NCBI GenBank assembly: GCA_019828565.1
Contig: JAHDYR010000004.1
Coordinates: 62,001-126,000 of the forward strand
Source: Carpediemonas membranifera
Lineage: Eukaryota; Fornicata
DNA length: 64,000 nt
Direction: 5' to 3'
Program-made: the position numbers and the translations under genes
In this document: one piece after another, positions 43,784 to 54,919 of the stretch
How positions within the stretch are numbered: position 1 is the first letter of the stretch
Layout: every line of letters begins with the position of its first letter
The notes under the pieces: model-generated
Databases searched by the model: none
What the model saw: the letters and a program-made list of their open reading frames with translations, nothing else
What the model was told of the DNA's origin: nothing

Positions 43784-43840
43784 TGAGAGCCAGTGCAGTT
43801 TATGTAAACAGATCTACCTGCGCAAGCCAACAATGGCACA
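43784..43840 (+). repeat. 3' LTR of the outer retrotransposon (57 bp)
   Basis: Identical to 33631-33687 and followed by the AGGC target duplication at 43841-43844. Confidence 0.85.
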
Positions 43841-43844
43841 AGGC

Positions 43845-44112
43845 TGAGGAGAGGCGCCGGAAAGAAGAGGAGGCTCGTCGTCTGCGGGAGATCGAGGAAC
43901 AACTCAAGCGTGAGAAAGAGGAGAAGTCGCGCCGTGAGCTCGAGCGCCAGCAGCGGGAGGCCGAGGAGAGGCGCCGGAAGGAGGCGGCCATTCAGCAGAG
44001 ACTGAGGCAGATCGGGCGGTGCCCCGTTGGATTCGAGTGGATCAAGGTCGGCGGCGGGTACCGGTGTGCTGGCGGCAGCCACTTCGCGAGCGACGCCGAA
44101 GTGTTTGTCTGA
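43845..44112 (+). pseudogene. Family gene 3, 3' part: coiled coil and C-terminal RCAGGSHF motif
   Basis: Joined to 33630 it continues the coiled coil in frame (..REAE then [12 protein letters not shown]..), with one coil unit of about 40 residues more than gene 2. It ends with the same tail ([19 protein letters not shown] and [11 protein letters not shown]) and TGA at 44112. AGTAAA follows at 44115-44120. The retroelement separates it from its promoter and start, so it is probably not expressed as a protein by itself. Confidence 0.88.
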
Positions 44113-44380
44113 GTAGTAAAGATTCCAAGCAGGCGATCCCCAGACCGCACGCTCGGCATAGATCGGTAAAAGTGATTGATGGGCAGACACGCTCTCCCGG
44201 GGCCTGTCGCTGGTCTCGTTACTCGCCTCAATGTCGACCTCATCTCATGAGGTGGCATCATCGCGGATTCCATCGACTGGGCCAAGTCGCATCCGAAGAT
44301 GTCGAGAAAGACTGGCGAGGGTAATGGCCGAATGTCAGACCAGTGGTAGTTGGCTCAGCATTTACACCCGCCCCGACCCA

Positions 44381-45992
44381 TCACCAGTCCTCCTCCGTCA
44401 CAGGCCCGGGCCGGACCTCCGTCGCCCGCCTGAACGCGGCCGTCTCCCACATCGCCCTCATCGGGGCGGTGACCATCTCAGGGCCGACGAGCCCGAGCTC
44501 CTCGTGCGTGTTGCGGCCCAGGCCGTACCAGCCGAAGGCTGTGGCCAGCCAGTAGCGGTCGTTCGAGTCTGCCCGGACGGCCGTGACGACCTCGGGGAAG
44601 TCCCACTCGACGTACTCGCTCTCGTTGTGGACGAAGATGCCGTAGGACCCGCTGCCGTCCGCCCGCACGAACACCCACAGGAACTCGCTATCGAAGTCGT
44701 AGTGCAGGAAGGCGCGGCGCACCTGCCAGGGAAGCGTGACCGGGAACGGCGTGGCGCTCTCCTCCGAGTGGATGTTAAGGTAGGGGCGAAGCCACGCCCT
44801 GACCGAGCCAGCGTAGTGCAGCCCGCGGTCAGTCACGGCGAATGCCGTAAACTGCTCGTGGAACCAAATGCAGTCGACTGGGAAAGGAAGCCAGGCGAAC
44901 GTGCGTACGGGTGCAGTGTGGCTGAGCCCGAGCTGGCCGAAGCCGTTGTACCCACAGACAAATGCCTGGGTCCCACGGACCAGCGCGGTCTGGCCGAAGC
45001 TGCTATACAGGGCAGTGGGCATAAAGTCGACGGGCAGAGCGACAGGGGTGAAGTCCTGGATGAACCGATCGGGCAGCCCGACCCCGAGGGAGCCGTGAAT
45101 GTTGCTGCCGCAGGCCACCACGCCCGCAGGGGTGACAATAAAAGCGTGTGTAGCGCTTCCCAGGAGGCTAACGGCGAGGTCGGCCTCGCGCCAGTGAGGC
45201 AGGGTCTGCTCGAACTTCGCGATGCGGGGTGCGGTCTCAAACGTCACGCGGGCAGGGGGTGATTCGTGTGTGACCCACGTCCACAAGCCCGCTGTCGTCT
45301 ACGGCGTCCCATTTGAACACACCGTGTGCCGTCTCAGCGACCATGCAGTGGAAGACGTGCAGGGCAATGACAGGGGGCAGGCGTACTCTGGTGAGCGGCT
45401 CGGGGTCCAGTGGCTGGGCTCGTTCGTTCTTGGCACAAACCTGCGCGAAGAGTCGGCCAGCGTAGTGGGTGTATTCAATCGAAGTCAAGCCGCTTTCAGA
45501 TTCCTCGGTCACACGACCTGCAGTCTTACAGGCCTCATTCCATGTGAAGAAAAGCTTCTTGCAGAGGAACCAGAGCTCAGGGGCGTTGGGGCCGAGGGCT
45601 GGGCCCATGCCCGCCCCGGCCTGCATTAGTGTAGACCAGATAGTACCCTGGAGGAGGGTGTATATGCGGTCGGGGAGCTGCTCGTTGGGCTTTAGGGGGA
45701 TGTTCATGCTCAAAGGTGGATCATTTTGCAAAATTGACATGATTCGATGGATGATCAGTTGAGCGTTTTCGTTATTGAAACGCAAGAGTGAGAGAGCATC
45801 GGTGAGATGTTCAATAGTCTCGATTTCTTTGGGAAAAGGCTGTTCTACGCTGATTAGTTCGCCTAAACCAAATGCACGATCCAACAGGCGAGGAATATCT
45901 CCCGGGATATGCGCAGTAATGCGCTGTGCTTCTTTCAGTATCGTATTCATCTGCCGCAATGTGGTATCGTGCGCAGGCGTAGTTTTTTGCAT
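44381..45992 (-). CDS. RCC1-like repeat protein (one frameshift)
   Basis: Two frames on the minus strand, 45992 to about 45285 and then to TGA at 44381, together about 536 residues. The first half is helical without a domain I know; it ends in VFHCMVAETAHGVFKWDAVDD and then, after a one-base shift near 45285, continues LWTWVTHESPP. The second half has RCC1-type blades (VVACGSNIHGSLGVG, AFVCGYNGFGQLGLS, GWYGLGRNTHEELGL). RCC1-like propellers act as guanine-nucleotide exchangers or as binding platforms; which applies here cannot be told. Partial copies of its 3' end lie at 12678-13127, 47248-47316 and 54920-54971. It converges on family gene 3. Confidence 0.78.
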
Positions 45993-46242
45993 GAATGTTG
46001 ATCAGGCTCGTGGCAGCAACTGTGCCCGAGTTCTGATCCAAAGAAAAGTGCTCATACTCTTGTATTATCTCTTGATAACTAGCAGGTCAGCGCTGACAGC
46101 GTGTCTCTGTCCCTTCCTTCTCTTCTACTTCTACTTTTTTGAAGTCGACCTACCTCGTTTCTGACTGAACAAGAATAGATTCACCCGCAAATGAATGAAT
46201 CATTCAAAATCGCCCAATAAACCTCCAGTATACAAACACATC

Positions 46243-46248
46243 TTTACT
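46243..46248 (-). terminator. AGTAAA overlapping the stop of the CAPZB-like gene
   Basis: On the minus strand GAG TAA AGA gives AGTAAA including the TAA stop, in the same register as at CK2 alpha. Confidence 0.45.
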
Positions 46249-47100
46249 CGGCGTTCCTGGCCTTAAGCTGGGCCGCCAGGGAGCTCTGGAGGGCGGCCAT
46301 CCGCTGGGTCTGGCTGGCACCCGCCGCATCCCGGAGTTCACCCAGGACGTCCTTGGCCTTGCCGAAGTACACGGACTGCAGGCTGTTCCGCATCTGGTTC
46401 TCCATTGTCTCGACCATCTTGCCCATGTTCACCACGTGGTCGTGCCAGCCAGAGCCTGCCTTGAGGTTGTTCTCCGCCTGCTGGGTGTAGCTGCCGGCGA
46501 GGGTCTTGAGGCCGGTGCCGCTGGCGTTCATGGAGAGAAGCACGGTGGTAGTCAGGCGGTAGGCGAACTTATCGCCCTCGGGGACGACCTCGAAGACGTG
46601 GATGGAGTCCCACACACCCTGGTCCAGGCCGCGGTGGCCCTCGCCGACCTTGTGGATGAATACGCCCATGGCAAAGGCCCCGTCCTCGGTGGCGGGGGTC
46701 CCCAGGCGTAGACGGAGCACACGCCGCTCTCGTAGTACAGCTTCGTGAAGGTGGCGAAGATGTCGTTGGCCTCAACCTCGAGCTGGCGGAGGTTGTCCGG
46801 GGGAAGGACGGCGTCCTCGAGCGGAGGCTCGTACTCGTTGGAGAAGGGCGAACGGTAGCTGTCAGCGTCGCGGTTATAGTCGCAGAGAACGAAATCACGG
46901 CCGGTCTTAGCGCACTTCTTCACCTGGAGGGGCTGATCGATGGATGTAAGCCAATCGTCGGTAAGATCCGGGCAAAAGGCTGCACAGATGGCCGACCAGC
47001 TCCGGGATTTTGGTAGGAGCGAGACGGCGAACAAGGTCAAGACCTGCTTCGTACCTGTATAATCGCCATACTGCGAAACAAACTGCATATCTTCAGTCAT
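46244..47100 (-). CDS. CAPZB: F-actin-capping protein subunit beta (one frameshift)
   Basis: Two overlapping frames form one protein of about 285 residues, the usual size. Diagnostic stretches: CDYNRDADSYRSPFSN, LEVEANDIFATFTKLYYESG, SVYAWG, then after the shift VWDSIHVFEV, YRLTTTVLL, ENQMRNSLQSVYFGKAKDV and the amphipathic C-terminal tail that binds the barbed end. The shift is at a G4 run (coding strand) near 46710; one more G joins the frames, so a homopolymer read error is likely. With the alpha subunit, which is not in this window, it caps actin filament barbed ends. ATG 47100 (MTEDMQFV) gives a plausible start. Confidence 0.92.
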
Positions 47101-47247
47101 TGTTCTATGAGGGTCGTTTTTGCTATGATGATCATCTGATTTTCATGAGACAACATAACAAACGTAAATCCGAGGAAAAAGCCAGAATAAGCGCAAATTG
47201 GTTTCTCTTGCTACATTTAAAAGTACTCGGAGCACCCGCTTCCACCC

Positions 47248-47316
47248 GCTCTCGTTGTGGACGAAGATGCCGTAGGACCCGCCGCCGTCCGCCCGCACGA
47301 GCACCCACAGGAACTC
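47248..47316 (-). pseudogene. 69-bp fragment of the RCC1-like gene
   Basis: Bases CGCTCTCGTTGTGG through AGGAACTC match the internal part of the RCC1-like gene near 44620-44690 almost exactly. It sits in the spacer upstream of the CAPZB-like gene with no flanking homology. Confidence 0.85.
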
Positions 47317-47377
47317 ACGGTGGGCGAGATTGCGACTAAGATCATTTACAACGCTACCATATATCACAACCTTGCCC

Positions 47378-49371
47378 TCAGTAGTCGAAACCGGTCCTGG
47401 TTTTGGGCCGCCGCACCGTCTTCTTGGGCAGCCCAGGCGCTTCCCGTTTCACCCGCGTGGTGCCCGTCCCGGCGGTCGCAGTGGCCGGGCGACGGGTCGA
47501 CACGCTCTTCCGGGGCCTGTCGCTGGTGACCGACGGGGCCCGCTGAGACCTGACGCCGCTCTCCTCAAGCTGCTCCTTGACGAGGTCCCTGATGAGCGTG
47601 GCGAGCTCGCTCATGTTGGGGGCCGTTACAGGGCCGGCGGAGGCCCTCGCCGGCGATGGCTCGGACTCGGTCGACTCGTCCAGACTCAGTCTCCCGTAGT
47701 CAGAGTCGTATCTGACTCCAGACCTCTTGGATCGCCTCATCGTGGTCAGCTCCTGCTCAAGTGTGCTGCTCCTGGCTCTGGTGTCATCAAGCACGGCCCT
47801 GAGCTGGATGACCTCCGTCTCCATGGTCTTAGTCGATGCCTTATGCTGCGCATATTCCACCTTGAGCGCCTCGAGCGCGGCAGAAGCGTCCTTGGCCCTG
47901 CTGGCACTCCGTTCCGCCGTCTCATTGGCCCGCTGGACGGTGTCTTCCATCTTCGCCTTCTCCCCGGCCATCTTATCAACCCCGCTCAACCGCCTCCTGC
48001 AACTTCTTCTGCAGCTCCAGAACCAGGCTGCCCTGGTCATTCCCTACTCCGCTGTAGCTCCGTCCGGTTCTTATCCGCCTCCGCCCCTCGCTGCACTGAG
48101 GCTCTTCTCACACTCGTCGAGCTGAGCACGAAGCTGGTCGAGCACGACGGGGTTGGCTGGGTGGACCTCGGTCTGTCGCCTGAGCCGGTTGTACTCGAGC
48201 TCTATGGCCTGCTTGTCGGCCTCGAGTCGGGCTTGAGTCTCCCTCAGTTCAGTGATCGTGTGCTGGGCCATCGAAATAGATTCATCCCTCGCATCTGAGA
48301 TACGGCGGGGGATCTCGTCGATCACCGCCTGCATCTCATCGATAGTCTCGCGTGCTTCGAAGTACTTCTTCTCGATCCGCTGCCGCTCGCTCTGCTCAGC
48401 CTCTAGCCGAGCCGATCCTGATGTTTGAGTCGCCCTGACGTCGTCCATCTCAATCCTGGCGTCCCTGAGCGCTGTGGAGAGCTCCTCTATTCTTGCCGAG
48501 TACTTGTTCTTGACTTCGTCAATGGCGTGTTCGCTGCTCAGCTCGGCCTTAGAGAACTGAGCTTCCATCTGTCTCACGCGTGTGGCCGCGTCGACCAGGC
48601 TCTGGTTCAGCTCCTGGACACGCGCCTCGAGCCCGGGAACCTTGGCTGCCTCGACTTCCAAGCCCTTCTTCTCCACGACGACACGCTTGAGTTCGGCCCC
48701 TGTATGACTCCTCCGTCTCGGTCAGGCGGCCGTTGGCGTTTTCAAGCCGAGTCTGGGCGTCTGCGCTGCTGTGTTGGAGGGCCGTGCGGGAGCTCGTCGA
48801 TCTCCTTGGTGTGCTCCGTCTCGACCGTCCGAGCGCGCTTCTGGAGCATCTCAATAGTGGTAGTAGCGGCGTGAAGCTCTACCTTCGCTGCATGACAGGC
48901 GTTGTGGGCTGCTTCGAGCTCGCCCTTGAGCTTTCCGATACGGGTGGCGGCGTCCTTTTGGGAGACTTCAAGCGCGCTTTCGAGTGTGGTGATTCGGCGC
49001 TGCGTCTCGCGCTGAAGCTCATCACGGGCCTTCGCTAGCCCATCAACTTGCTGCTGCAACTCGTTCACCTTTGAACTCTCGCTGGCCAGCCTGCTCTGAG
49101 CAGCGGAAGCCTCGGCGCGGAATTGGGTCGACGACGCCTCTAGGGTTTCCAGATTCTTCTCATTCTCCTCCCGCTCGCGAGCAAGCTTAGCCTGAACGTC
49201 TGCAAGCTCCTTTTCCTTCTTGGCGAGGCGGTGCTCGAGGGACTCCTGGATCTCGACGTAGAACGTCTGCTGCTGCTGGAGACGTGCCTGTGTCTTCACC
49301 AGCTCTTCGCTGAGATACTTGGCCGTGATCGTTCTCTCAATTTTCTCCTCCGAAGAGAGATCCTGGTCCAT
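47378..49371 (-). CDS. Long coiled-coil protein (several frameshifts)
   Basis: ATG 49371 (MDQDLSSEEKIER) opens a frame of heptad-rich sequence that breaks near 48790 and resumes in other frames to about 48071 and then 48040-47378. All parts are Glu/Lys/Ala/Arg-rich coiled coil in the same direction, so they form one protein of about 660 residues with three or four single-base breaks. The tail is different: Ser/Pro-rich, then basic (RPRKSVSTRRPA, LPKKTVRRPKTRTG), which suggests a nucleic-acid, membrane or microtubule contact. No specific family is recognised. The breaks in a single-copy gene point to poorer base accuracy in this part of the window. Confidence 0.65.
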
Positions 49372-49456
49372 GGTGGATGAAGCCTCGTTGTCTAAAATGA
49401 AGTGATCACTAAATCTCGAGGGTCTGAACCCACGTGGCGCAGGTGAGGTGTCTGCG

Positions 49457-49979
49457 ATGGCGTCGCATGCAGTGTCTCAACTCAGGTCGGAATTCTTGGA
49501 TCTGTCTGATCAAATTTTCCCAAATCTCACTGCTGAATGGTCAAAAGCGGCAAAGAAAGAGGCTAAGGTGCTCCAAACTCCTGTTCTACGAAGCAAAGCT
49601 TCGCCGATAAGGAAGAATCCTGGCAGCAAGGGCCCGACAAAGCTTACTCGAAAGAAGATCGCAATACAGCTCCTCAGAGAAGAGAATGAAGGCCATACGG
49701 ACAAAGCAATCATTGAACACAAGAAAAACATTGGTCGATACGTTCACTCCTAAGGTCAGAAAGTCGAAAGTAGGCGCTAACAATCTCGTTCTTCAGAGCG
49801 CCACGCCTCTAATTGCCCTTGAGCGAAACGACGAGCCGCCTTCTCCAGTGATGACGCGCACCCCAACACTCTCTGCGCTTGTGGGAAAGGCCAACATGCC
49901 CGATATTCAGAAGAACGCGTCCCATATTGATGCCATGCGCAAGGCCATCAAGCGAGCGGGCAAGACCGCCAGCCGGTGA
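49457..49979 (+). CDS. Small basic protein, unknown (one frameshift)
   Basis: ATG 49457 opens a frame with a helical start (MASHAVSQLRSEFLDLSDQI), then Lys/Arg-rich sequence to 49753. A second frame (49686-49979) carries NTRKTLVDTFTPKVRKSK and a tail ending in AIKRAGKTASR. A shift in the A5 run near 49725 would join them into about 174 residues. It is divergently transcribed from the coiled-coil gene, 85 bp apart. I do not recognise it; its charge suggests nucleic-acid or microtubule binding. Confidence 0.5.
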
Positions 49980-50203
49980 GACCCAGGAGCAGGTTATACT
50001 GCCCTCGACAGCGTCTATCTTACCATAAACTACACTCCCTGACAGCCGTGTCCGATGCGTGCCTCCCGCACTCGCGAACATGTGGTATTGACCTGCCGCC
50101 GCAAAGGGGCCATGCAGCATCATGTATCTACCACTCGTCATTTTTCTGCCAGACTCGTGATCTTATCCTTGCGTGAGGTGGGTGCTTGGCCTCGTGCGAT
50201 CTG

Positions 50204-50372
50204 GCCGAGGAAGGAGGCTCATCATTTGATTGGCGGCATCACCCCGCAGTGGGCGGCGAGTCACGCCATCTCGACGATGGCTGCCACCAGAGACACCTGG
50301 ACAAACACGAACTTTTGGGACGTCACGATGTCGGACTGCTCAAAGTCGCAAACACCATCCAAATTCAGCGAG
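50204..50372 (+). pseudogene. Partial copy of the 3' end of the WD40 gene (22978-24240)
   Basis: Matches 24071-24240 almost exactly and begins abruptly within that gene. It places the same upstream flank before family gene 4 as before gene 3. It has a T4 run where 24181-24185 has T5, which supports an extra T at the latter. Confidence 0.8.
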
Positions 50373-53300
50373 ATGAATCAGCGACGATGCAGAAAAAGTT
50401 CGTTCCACGCCTCCCACTCTACGCAGCTGGTACGTTCCCAATCCCGTTGGTGCAGAGATGCAGCCCGCGGCGAGTTCAAGAGCGCTTACGCAGTAGATCT
50501 GAGCAATGGTGCGTCCTCCCCGAGAATCTCACGCAGCAGCGAGTGCAGAGCAGTAGAGGACATGATCAGCGACGCCACGACGCGCATCTTCGCCCCAGAT
50601 AGCAAAGCTCCACCTCAATCCCATCGGATCCTCGCCCCTCACCGCTACAGACCTCACCCCGCGTCCTCGACCACCTCTCGACGCGGCCCAGAGGAGTTCA
50701 GCATGAGGCTGACTGAGCCCGACCTCACTGTCACGATGAGGTATGGCAAGCTGGCCGCCGACAAGCCCGACAGCGCCGTCGACGACCTGCTCGCTGCCTG
50801 GAATGCGAGGGATGGCTGGAGTGCATCCAGACGATGAAGGGTCACACCAACTGGGTGATCAGCGTCGCCTTCCTCCCCGACGGCGCCATGGTCACTGGGT
50901 CAGCGGGATGGGACGACCAAGCTGTGGGACAAGCGGCGTGCAAGACGACGATGAAGCATAGCGGGGGCTGTTCGGTGCATCGCCGTCTCCCCGGACGGGT
51001 CAACCATCGCATCGGGCGGGACTGACCGCAAGATCAAGCTGTGGGAGGCGCGGCAGACTCCGTCAAGACGCCTCGAGGGGCACACCAGGGATGTGAGAAG
51101 CGTCGGTTTCTCCCTCAGACGGCAAAGACGCTGGTGTCCGGATCATATGACAACACAGTCAGGACGTGGGACGTCGCCACCGGCGTGTGCAGGACGATGG
51201 AAGGGCACTCAGATTTTGGTGCTCTCCGTCGCCATCTCCCCTGACGGCAAGACCATCGTCTCTGGATCAAAGGACAAGACAATCAAGGTGTGGGTCGCTG
51301 AGTCGGGCAGACTCTGAGCAGACTCTGGAGGGCCACACGAATTCTGTCGCCGCCGTCGCCATCTCCCCGAACGGCGCTCTGCTGGCCTCTGGGTCTGGCG
51401 ACCACACCATCAGACTCCTGGGACACCAGGACCCGGGAGTGCGTCGCCGTCCCTCAGGGGGCACGCGAGCTTTGTCCGCAGCGTCGCCTTCTCGCCCGAC
51501 GGCAGGACCCTCGCCTCTGGGTCTTGGGACAACACCATCAAGCTCTGGAGCATCGCTAGCGGCGAGTGCTTCGAGACGCTCAGGGCCATGACGATTGGGT
51601 CCGCTGCGTCGCCTTCTCCCCGGACGGGTCGACCCTGCTCTCTGGATCTGACGACAAAAACCGCCAAGTAGTGGTTCCTTGGTCGCTCTCCCGAGCTCAC
51701 CGCCTCGACTAGACTCCTCGCCGAGCCTGTCCCGGCCGCGGCCATCGTCCGCCTCGAGGGCACCGTCGCCGACCTCACCCGCGTCCTCGACCACCTCTCG
51801 GCGCGGCCCCGAGAGTTCAGCATGAGGCTGACTGAGCCCGACCTCACTGTCACGATGAGGTATGGCAAGCTGGCTGCCGACAAGCCCGACAGCGCCGTCG
51901 ACGATCTGCTCGCTGCCTGGCATGCGAGGATGGCTGAGTGCATCCAGACGATGAAGGGTCACACCGATGACGTGCTCAGAGTCGCCTTCCTCCCCGACGG
52001 CGCCATGGTCACTGGGTCAGTGGGATGGGACGACTCAAGCTGTAGGGCAAGCGCGGCGTGTGCACGACGACGATGGAGCATGGCGGGAAGTTTTGTGCAT
52101 CGCCGTCTCCCCGGACGGGTCGACCATCGCCTCGGGCGGTGATGACCGCAAGATCAAGCTGTGGGACCAGACCGGCAGACTCGTCAAGACGCTCGAGGGG
52201 CACACCGATGTTGTGAACAGCCTCGCCTTCTCCCGAGACGGCAAGACGCTGGTGTCCGGATCCGATGACAAGACAGTCAGGACGTGGGACGTCGCCACCG
52301 GCGCGTGCAGGACGATGGAAGGGCACTCCAGATTGGGTGCTCTCCGTCGCCATCTCCCCCGACGGCAAAGACCATCGTCTCTGGATCGTCTGATGACACG
52401 ATCAAGGTGTGGGACGCTGAGTCGGGCAGACTCCGAGCAGACTCTGGAGGGCCACACGAGTTATCTCACCACCGTCGCCATCTCCCCGGACGGCAAGACC
52501 CTCGCCTCTGGGTCTTGGGACAACACCACTCGCTCTGGAGCATCGACAGCGGCGAGTGCTTCGAGACGCTCAGGGGTCATGCCGATAAGGTGTGGAGCGT
52601 CGCATTCTCCCCAGACGGGTCGACCCTGCTCTCTGGATCTTCCGGACAAGACCGTCAAGCAGTGGCATATCAAGCACTCGCCAGAGATCGAGGAGGTCTG
52701 CGCCCGACCCACACTCGGCGCCGACATCCGCCTGCCGTCCGACGACTCGCTCCTCTACTCGCCGACCTGGCGCGGGTCGTCATCCACATCTCGCCACGGG
52801 CCTGCCCCGCTCTTTTGAGATGAGGCTGGCCCCACCCCGAATGCATACCGTCTCTCTTGGTCCTACCGGATTCACGTCGAGCTAAGCCGCCGATGTTGAA
52901 GCCCCTTCTCGAGCTACTCAACCGCCACCTCGTGATGCAGAAACTGTTGACTGAAACACGTGCTCTCGACGCCGCTGACGAAGCGCTGTACGTGGCCGCG
53001 GCTCTGAGCGACGCCAAGCGCCTTGCTGGCTGCCGCCGGCTCCGCACGCGGAGTAGCATCGAGGCGAGTGCTCGCGCTGAGGACCGACCTCGCCCGCCTC
53101 CAGCCCGTGCAGGCGCTCGCCAAGGACCCGATGCCTGCGCTCAGGGGCCGCGTCAAGGAGGCGCTGGAGAGGAGCGACGAGCTCCACGCGCACATCATCA
53201 GCGGCGACGTCGCCAAGATGCGCTCGAAGACGCTGCTCCGGAGTGTCAAGTTCGGCCCCGTCGTCCTCAACTGCCTCGACCGCGAGGGTCGGTCGCCGCT

Positions 53301-54910
53301 GCACAGCGCGTTCGTGCACGACCAGCCGCAGGCCTTCGCGGCGCTGCTCAAGGCCGGCTGCCTGCTCGACGACGTTTTCCCGGACGGCCACCCGCTGCTG
53401 GCCGCCGTCGCCAAGCCGCCGATGCTGGCCGCGATGCTGGCCGCGAGGGTTGACATCGACACCGTCAGCCGGAACACGACTGCGCTCGTGGTCGCCATCC
53501 AGGGCGGCCACTGACTCCGCGACGAAGCTGCTCGCCCGCGGCGCCGACCCTCCTCCCGCCGGTCGGCGTCAACGCGCTGCAGGCCGTCAAGGGCGTGGCC
53601 GACCCGCTCATGGCCGGCGTGATCCGGGCTGCCATCAACGACGCCCTGACGAAGCAGCTCAGCGACGACATCACGCAGGGCGACACCGCTGCCGTGAAGC
53701 GCCTGCTCGTGGCGGGCGTGTCCGCGAACGGCGTGGACGGCAAGATGCCGCCGCTCTTCGCTGCCGTCAAGGCGGGCAACTTCGACATCGTCAGCCTGCT
53801 GCTGAAGCACGGCGCCGACCGGGCCGCGACGTACAAGGGCAAGACGGCTGCGCAGACAGTCAAGAAGGGCAGCAACCCGCAGTATCTCCCTGATCCAGGA
53901 CCAGACGCCCGAGCCGCTCGTGCAGCCCGACCTCAACGCGGACATCACGAAGCCGGCGGGCAGCATCGCGTTCAGCCAGGCCGACCGCATCGGCGAGGGC
54001 GGCATGGCGGCCGTCTTCCGCGGCACGTATGGCGGCACCGACTGCGCCGTCAAGGTTTGCCGCGCGGGCCGACCTGAACGCGGTGCAGGCCGACCGACTC
54101 CAGAGCGAGATCTTCATCCACAAGCAGCTGCGCCACAGCAACGTCGTCGCGCTCTACGCGCTCGAGCAGGACGACCGGGAGATCCGGCTCGCGCTCGAGC
54201 TCGCGTCGGGTCGCTCTCGGCGCTGCTGCTCGAAGGCCGACCTGCCCTGGGACGCGCGGTTGAAGTTCGCGCGCGACATCGCGGCGGCCATGGCGTTCAT
54301 CGCGGGCGAGGGCTACGAGCACAGGGACCTCAAGTCGCTCAACATCCTCGTCGCGAACAAGAAGGCCAAGATCAGCGACTTTGGGCTGACCGCGCGGCTC
54401 GACCAGCGCGTGGCGGACGTCGAGGGCTCGTGGCCGTGGATGGCGCCCGAGCGCTTCGACGGCGTGGGCGGCGAGAAGGCCGACGTCTTCGCCTTCGGCA
54501 TCACGCGCTCTGGGAGATCGCCGCGCGCGACATCCCGTACCGCCAGGAGCGCCTCGGGCTCGACACCATCCCGCGCGCACGTGCGGGCTGGCTACCGGCC
54601 GATGACCCCCGCGGGCACGCCGGCGGCCGTGGGCGAGCTGATCCGCCGCTGCGTGGCGCCCGACCCGCGCGACCGCCCCACCTTCGCGGAAGTCGTCGCC
54701 GCGCTGCCCGACAGCGTCGCGACCGAGATGTACACGGAGAGCGCCGTGCGCAACCACGAGGTCGACACCTTCGCGAACGCCAGCGCGCCCTGGATGACGC
54801 TGTCCGAAGACGAGAGACAGCCGCGCTCGCCGCGATGGGCACGGTCACCGCGACATACCGCACGAACGCGCCCAGCGCCCCGGCCTGCGCACGCTGAACG
54901 ACATGTATAG
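50373..54910 (+). pseudogene. Family gene 4: WD40 propellers / LPRxFxMRL / ankyrin / TKL-type kinase (many frame breaks)
   Basis: It begins with ATG 50373, the same N-terminus as gene 3 and a related one to gene 1. Two propeller units follow (about 50830-51680 and 51960-52680), then a module ending LPRSFEMRL, and the ankyrin and kinase parts as in gene 1 (from 52890; kinase HRDLKSLN near 54318, DFG near 54378). So the N-terminal half resembles genes 2 and 3 while the C-terminal half resembles gene 1. Numerous one-base indels break every part, and a TAG sits at 51669. The ankyrin part reads in frame exactly where gene 1 is shifted. Either this is a decaying copy or the base accuracy is low; I favour the latter for most indels. 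Confidence 0.75.
51669..51671 (+). other. In-frame TAG at a Gln position in family gene 4
   Basis: Same K-stop-W context as 28853-28855 in gene 3, at a different locus with a different C-terminal half. Confidence 0.8.
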
Positions 54911-54919
54911 GTAAAGAGA

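Larger units (their letters stand above)
33631..43840 (+). mobile_element. Outer Ty3/gypsy-type chromodomain LTR retrotransposon, 10.2 kb including a nested element
   Basis: Bounded by identical 57-bp terminal repeats beginning TG and ending CA, and by a 4-bp target-site duplication AGGC (33627-33630 and 43841-43844). Removing 33631-43844 restores the gene 3 coiled-coil frame and matches the empty site in gene 2 (GGGAGGCCGAGGAGAGG). Without the nested element it is about 4.3 kb and encodes, on the plus strand, a gag-like region, reverse transcriptase, RNase H, integrase and chromodomain. A purine tract GAGGAGGGAAG (43773-43783) lies directly before the 3' repeat, as expected for plus-strand priming. 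Coding frames shift at about 40670, 41976 and 43130, so this copy looks inactive or carries read errors. Confidence 0.9.

Noticed and set aside
9543-51671. Genome-wide reassignment of TAG to Gln
   Set aside because: The HECT gene ends at TAG exactly where HECT proteins should end, and the gene 1 kinase and DHHC frames also end at TAG. Kept only as a localised readthrough question.
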